DNA of 23,076 nucleotides from Pseudomonadota bacterium. GTDB lineage: Bacteria; Pseudomonadota; Alphaproteobacteria; Rs-D84. The translations under genes were made by a program, and so were the position numbers. This document shows positions 20,582 to 23,076 of this stretch, in pieces; position 1 is the first letter of the stretch, and each line of letters begins with the position of its first letter. The notes beneath the pieces were generated by a model. The model was not told the DNA's origin. It saw nothing but the letters and a program-made list of their open reading frames with translations, and made no database searches. Where the stretch lies: contig WQUT01000047.1 in NCBI GenBank assembly GCA_009781955.1, positions 1 through 23,076 on the forward strand. The letters run 5' to 3'.

Positions 20582-21251
20582 GATCACTTTTGTTTTTGGC
20601 GCGAGTGGGGCGGGGAAAACAACGTCCATAATTCCCAAGATTATGGCGGAAATGGATGATCCGAAAGTTATTGAAATAGATGACATAAAGCGAGAATTGT
20701 CGTCAGAATTACCAGATGCCCAAAAGAACAAATTGAGAAATGCGCAGTTTAATGTAGCCATTAAAACTGCGATTTCAGAGAATAAAAATATTATTATTTC
20801 TTTCCCGTTCCTGATGCTGAACCCAAAACGAGTAATAGATATTTATAAGGCGGCCAAACTGAAAGAATATGATACAGAAGCGGTATTTGTTCCGGTCAGT
20901 TTCAAACGGTCAGAGCAAGGCGTTGATTACAGGTATGTTCAAACTTTACTGGGAGAGCCGACGGGCGAGGTACCGCGCAGATTGAAACCGTGGCGAAATA
21001 AAATCCTGCATCTGGCGGTACCTGTCACGCTCAAGATTTTGAAAGAGAGCAAGCAGGTAAACAGAATCAGACTGTTCAATCGCGATGGGACAGAGTTGCT
21101 TGATAATAAGATAAAGACATTCTTTGCGGAACAAAATCGTAAATTATCCAAAGAAGAACAAGAAGACTATTCTGAAAAGTTTAAGAAGATACAAAATTTT
21201 CTTAACGATCCGGAAAACAGAAAAATCTTTAACCAAAAGCTATATCAATAG
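20574..21251 (+). CDS. P-loop kinase-like protein (zeta-toxin/AAA-like) between lolC and lolD
   Basis: The 225-residue protein opens with Walker A GASGAGKTT (9-17), followed by an acidic strand end VIEIDDIKRE (32-41) and IIISFPF (73-79). This order is seen in zeta-toxin and nucleotide-kinase type P-loop proteins. The C-terminal 60 residues are lysine- and glutamate-rich helices. It is cytosolic, with no membrane segment. Its start overlaps the lolC stop by 8 nt and lolD follows 34 nt after its stop, so it is embedded in the Lol operon. It appears more AT-rich than either neighbour, which hints at later acquisition. No antitoxin-like small gene is adjacent. The substrate is unknown; kinase activity is an inference from the P-loop and acidic residues. 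Confidence 0.7.
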   Translation: MSKITFVFGASGAGKTTSIIPKIMAEMDDPKVIEIDDIKRELSSELPDAQKNKLRNAQFNVAIKTAISENKNIIISFPFLMLNPKRVIDIYKAAKLKEYDTEAVFVPVSFKRSEQGVDYRYVQTLLGEPTGEVPRRLKPWRNKILHLAVPVTLKILKESKQVNRIRLFNRDGTELLDNKIKTFFAEQNRKLSKEEQEDYSEKFKKIQNFLNDPENRKIFNQKLYQ

Positions 21252-21285
21252 TTTAAGATTAAATCTAAATGACGTGGGGAAAAAA

Positions 21286-21996
21286 ATGAGCGGGATATTA
21301 AAATCTTTATCCAAGGCGAATGTCGGCGACGTGGTGCTTTCCGTCCGCGACATAGGCCGCACGTTTATAGAGGGCGGCCAGCCGCTGCATATCCTGAAAG
21401 GCGGCGGGTTTGACCTGCGCCGCGGCGAAATCATCACGCTGGTCGGGCCGTCGGGATGCGGAAAATCAACACTGTTGCAATGCGTGGGATTATTGGACAA
21501 GCCGACGCACGGGCAAATCGTGATAGACGGAATTCCCGTGCACAAGATGAACGATGAAGAGCGCACGTCCGTGCGCCGCAAAAAACTGGGGTTCGTGTAT
21601 CAGCGGCATAATTTGCTGGACGATTTCACGGCGATTGAAAATGTCCTGCTGCCCATGCTGGCGGATGGCGCGGACGAGGACGCGGCATTCGCGCGCGCGT
21701 CGCGTTTGCTGAAATCCGCGAACGTCCTGCACCGCGCGGGACACCGCCCAAGCGAAATGTCGGGCGGAGAGCAGCAGCGAACCGCGGTCGCACGCTCTCT
21801 CGCCAATAACCCCGATATATTGCTGGCGGACGAACCGACCGGCAGTTTGGATCCCATGCACGCGGCGACGGTGTTTGACCTGCTACTGGATCTGGTGCGG
21901 CGCAGCAAGATGGCGATGCTGTTTGTGACGCATGATATGTCGCTGGCCAACCGCGCCGATAAAGTTATTACCATAAAGAATGGTATTGTTGGATAA
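21286..21996 (+). CDS. lolD: Lipoprotein-releasing system ATP-binding protein LolD
   Basis: The 236-residue ABC ATPase energises lipoprotein release with the LolC/E permease. Walker A is GPSGCGKST, the Q-loop is VYQRHNLL, the signature is MSGGEQQR, Walker B is ILLADEPTG with D-loop SLD, and the H-loop is FVTHD. The match to the LolD/MacB branch is strong, and the adjacent lolC/E settles the assignment. The start at 21286 is chosen because an upstream GTGGGG motif lies a few bases before it and the protein then begins at a normal length. The open frame back to 21124 overlaps the kinase-like gene. A 162-nt multi-hairpin element follows 3 nt after the stop. Confidence 0.94.
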   Translation: MSGILKSLSKANVGDVVLSVRDIGRTFIEGGQPLHILKGGGFDLRRGEIITLVGPSGCGKSTLLQCVGLLDKPTHGQIVIDGIPVHKMNDEERTSVRRKKLGFVYQRHNLLDDFTAIENVLLPMLADGADEDAAFARASRLLKSANVLHRAGHRPSEMSGGEQQRTAVARSLANNPDILLADEPTGSLDPMHAATVFDLLLDLVRRSKMAMLFVTHDMSLANRADKVITIKNGIVG

Positions 21997-21999
21997 ATA

Positions 22000-22161
22000 G
22001 ACTACCCCGGATTTCCATCGGCAACAAGTTGCCGGGAAATCCAACCCTTCTGAGAAGGGTATCTTCGTGCTCATTAGGTTAAAATTAATGAGCGCTAGTT
22101 CCCCTTCGCAGAAGGGGAGGAAAGCTTGGCAGCTATGCTGCCTTGGCTTTCCGGGGTAGTC
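22000..22161. repeat. 162-bp cloverleaf element with 12-bp terminal inverted repeats
   Basis: The ends gactaccccgga (22000-22011) and tccggggtagtc (22150-22161) are perfect inverses. Internal hairpins in order are ggatttcc/ggaaatcc enclosing ggcaac/gttgcc, CCCTTC-tga-GAAGGG, gctcatta/taatgagc, CCCCTTC-gca-GAAGGGG, and ggaaagc/gctttcc enclosing ggcagc/gctgcc. The pyrimidine-triloop-purine hairpins resemble those of the uvrB element. No coding content is seen. Confidence 0.88.
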
Positions 22162-22184
22162 AATAAATCAAAAAGGAGGAAAGA

Positions 22185-22811
22185 ATGCCGAAAGAAACAT
22201 CAAAAAACGAACGCAAAATCAGCTGGCGATTTCTGGGCGGCTGGGGATGGATGATATATGTCGTTCTGGCCGTATTTTTCCTCGGCTGGTCGGTCGGACG
22301 CTTTGCGCATTCTGTCCATTATCATAAAACGATTATAGAGCAAAAGGTTGCCGCCGCCCAAAACACTAACGTTCCGGCGGCGCCGGCCGAAACGCCACCG
22401 GCGGGGGAAGGGGTAAAAACGCCCGAAACCGCGATGCCGGCAGAGCAAACTTGCGCCACGGTTGAAAAGCTTTTGCTGCGGCAATTGGGCGACACCGCAT
22501 TTTCCGAAGACCCGCGCGATCACTTTCACCGCGCGAACGTGTATTCCAAGGTCAGCCTGCGCGGCTGTCCGGAATCCAGCGAGAGGTTCCGCCGCTTGGC
22601 CCTGCGGGAACTGCAAATCGGATTTGCCCTCGGCGAAGACCGGATGGAAGAAAAAACCAAGGCAGAGGTCGCGGATACTTACAACAAGCTGGAAATGAAG
22701 GCAGATGCGGATAAGTTTTTTAACAAAATGAAACAGTTGACTGATCCGACGATTGACTTCATAATACAGGTGCAGAGAATTATAGAAGAGCCGCCGCAAC
22801 GGCAAAATTAA
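22185..22811 (+). CDS. Single-pass membrane protein of unknown function
   Basis: A strong GGAGG lies 6 nt before the ATG. The 208-residue product has a short basic cytosolic N-terminus, one transmembrane helix (about 18-42, GWGWMIYVVLAVFFLGWSVG) and a Pro/Ala-rich linker (about 60-90). A helical periplasmic domain with two cysteines (TCATVEKLLLRQLGD and LRGCPESSERF) follows, which could form a disulfide. The orientation is inferred from the basic N-terminus. The end (VADTYNKLEMKADADKFFNKMKQL) reads like a tetratricopeptide-type helix pair. No family is recognised. It is separated from lolD by a cloverleaf repeat and is likely a separate unit. Confidence 0.7.
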   Translation: MPKETSKNERKISWRFLGGWGWMIYVVLAVFFLGWSVGRFAHSVHYHKTIIEQKVAAAQNTNVPAAPAETPPAGEGVKTPETAMPAEQTCATVEKLLLRQLGDTAFSEDPRDHFHRANVYSKVSLRGCPESSERFRRLALRELQIGFALGEDRMEEKTKAEVADTYNKLEMKADADKFFNKMKQLTDPTIDFIIQVQRIIEEPPQRQN

Positions 22812-22846
22812 TTCGGCGAACGGGATTATGTTTTTTGTTCAAAAAA

Positions 22847-22963
22847 AACGGTCGGTTTTTTTGGACACTTTTGCTGATTTTTCCGAAACCAAAAATCTTT
22901 GGACTTCCGCGCATTTTTGAATCTCTCCGTTACGCCTCTCGTTGGGCATATTAACCGACCGTT
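22847..22963. repeat. 11-bp inverted repeat enclosing ~95 bp, with a T run on the minus side
   Basis: aacggtcggtt (22847-22857) and aaccgaccgtt (22953-22963) are exact inverses. Read on the minus strand, the closing stem would end in a long T run, so a small minus-strand RNA is possible, but no promoter is evident. At 22884-22909 the minus strand resembles the 5' hairpin of the RNA at 12491-12750. No convincing coding frame is seen in 22812-23009. Confidence 0.5.
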
Positions 22964-23009
22964 TATTTTCCCCATTGCGTTTCGTTTGTGGGTGACGCTG
23001 CTCATACTC

Positions 23010-23062
23010 GCAGGGGCGGATAATATCCGCCCGAACAAAGGGCGTATGCAATACGCCCCTAC
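23010..23062. repeat. Double-hairpin palindromic element at the right edge
   Basis: Two hairpins, gggcggat/atccgccc and gggcgtat/atacgccc, are flanked by gcaggggcg and cgcccctac. The outer ends resemble family A (gtaggggc...gcccctac) but the interior differs. Confidence 0.8.
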
Positions 23063-23076
23063 AAAGCGTCGCGGAT

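Noticed and set aside
21124..21285. Upstream extension of lolD
   Set aside because: It overlaps the kinase-like gene and encodes lysine-rich sequence unlike LolD. A good start lies at 21286.
22826..23051. Two overlapping minus-strand frames of 70 codons at the right edge
   Set aside because: They overlap inverted repeats, have no start signals, and their sequence resembles no protein family I know.
1..23076. CRISPR arrays, insertion sequences with transposase, prophage genes
   Set aside because: No regularly spaced direct repeats and no transposase, integrase or phage proteins are present. The only repeats are palindromic elements.

Overview
The window looks like a chromosomal segment of a Gram-negative alphaproteobacterium of roughly balanced base composition. 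Supporting this are an alphaproteobacterial-style AspRS C-terminus (a NQRGQDLMMG block), FtsQ/FtsA division genes, a Lol lipoprotein-sorting ABC transporter, an AsmA-family envelope protein and two predicted lipoproteins. Intergenic space is short, but palindromic repeats occur throughout, including inside genes. This recalls the palindromic elements of Rickettsia. No lineage below class can be assigned from the sequence alone.

Layout. 1-2982 (+): a tight cluster of an HD-domain phosphohydrolase (5'-partial), an HhH DNA-glycosylase-like protein, an exported protein of unknown function and uracil-DNA glycosylase. 2988-3334: a palindromic repeat, a promoter, tRNA-Thr(GGT) and a hairpin-rich stretch that repeats the tRNA 3' end. 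3335-4072 (-): alaX. 4237-6570 (+): a small periplasmic OB-fold protein, then aspS behind a leader that carries a T-box riboswitch. 6747-7121 (+): an unknown protein. 7175-9760 (-): an AsmA-like protein. 9860-11974 (+): uvrB. 11991-12783 (-): a coiled-coil protein preceded by a highly structured ~260-nt RNA with its own promoter and terminator. 12815-13405 (+): tsaE. 13503-16028 (-): ftsQ followed by a single reading frame that fuses FtsA to ribulose-phosphate 3-epimerase. 16092-16481 (-): a small lipoprotein. 16658-21996 (+): an unknown small protein, a secretin-like lipoprotein, a 2-hydroxyacid dehydrogenase homologue lacking catalytic residues, lolC/E, a P-loop kinase-like protein and lolD. 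22185-22811 (+): a single-pass membrane protein. The right edge holds inverted repeats.

The most notable points are these. (1) A translational-type T-box sits upstream of aspS. Its 7-nt bulge is exactly complementary to the ribosome-binding region, and its UGGC matches the GCCA end expected of tRNA-Asp. (2) FtsA is fused to Rpe directly after the FtsA membrane-targeting helix. (3) Palindromic elements are inserted in frame in three genes: the HhH glycosylase-like gene, uvrB and tsaE. (4) There is an unrecognised structured RNA at 12491-12750. (5) A second repeat style, with inverted arms built from short tandem units, sits at gene ends and supplies stop codons.
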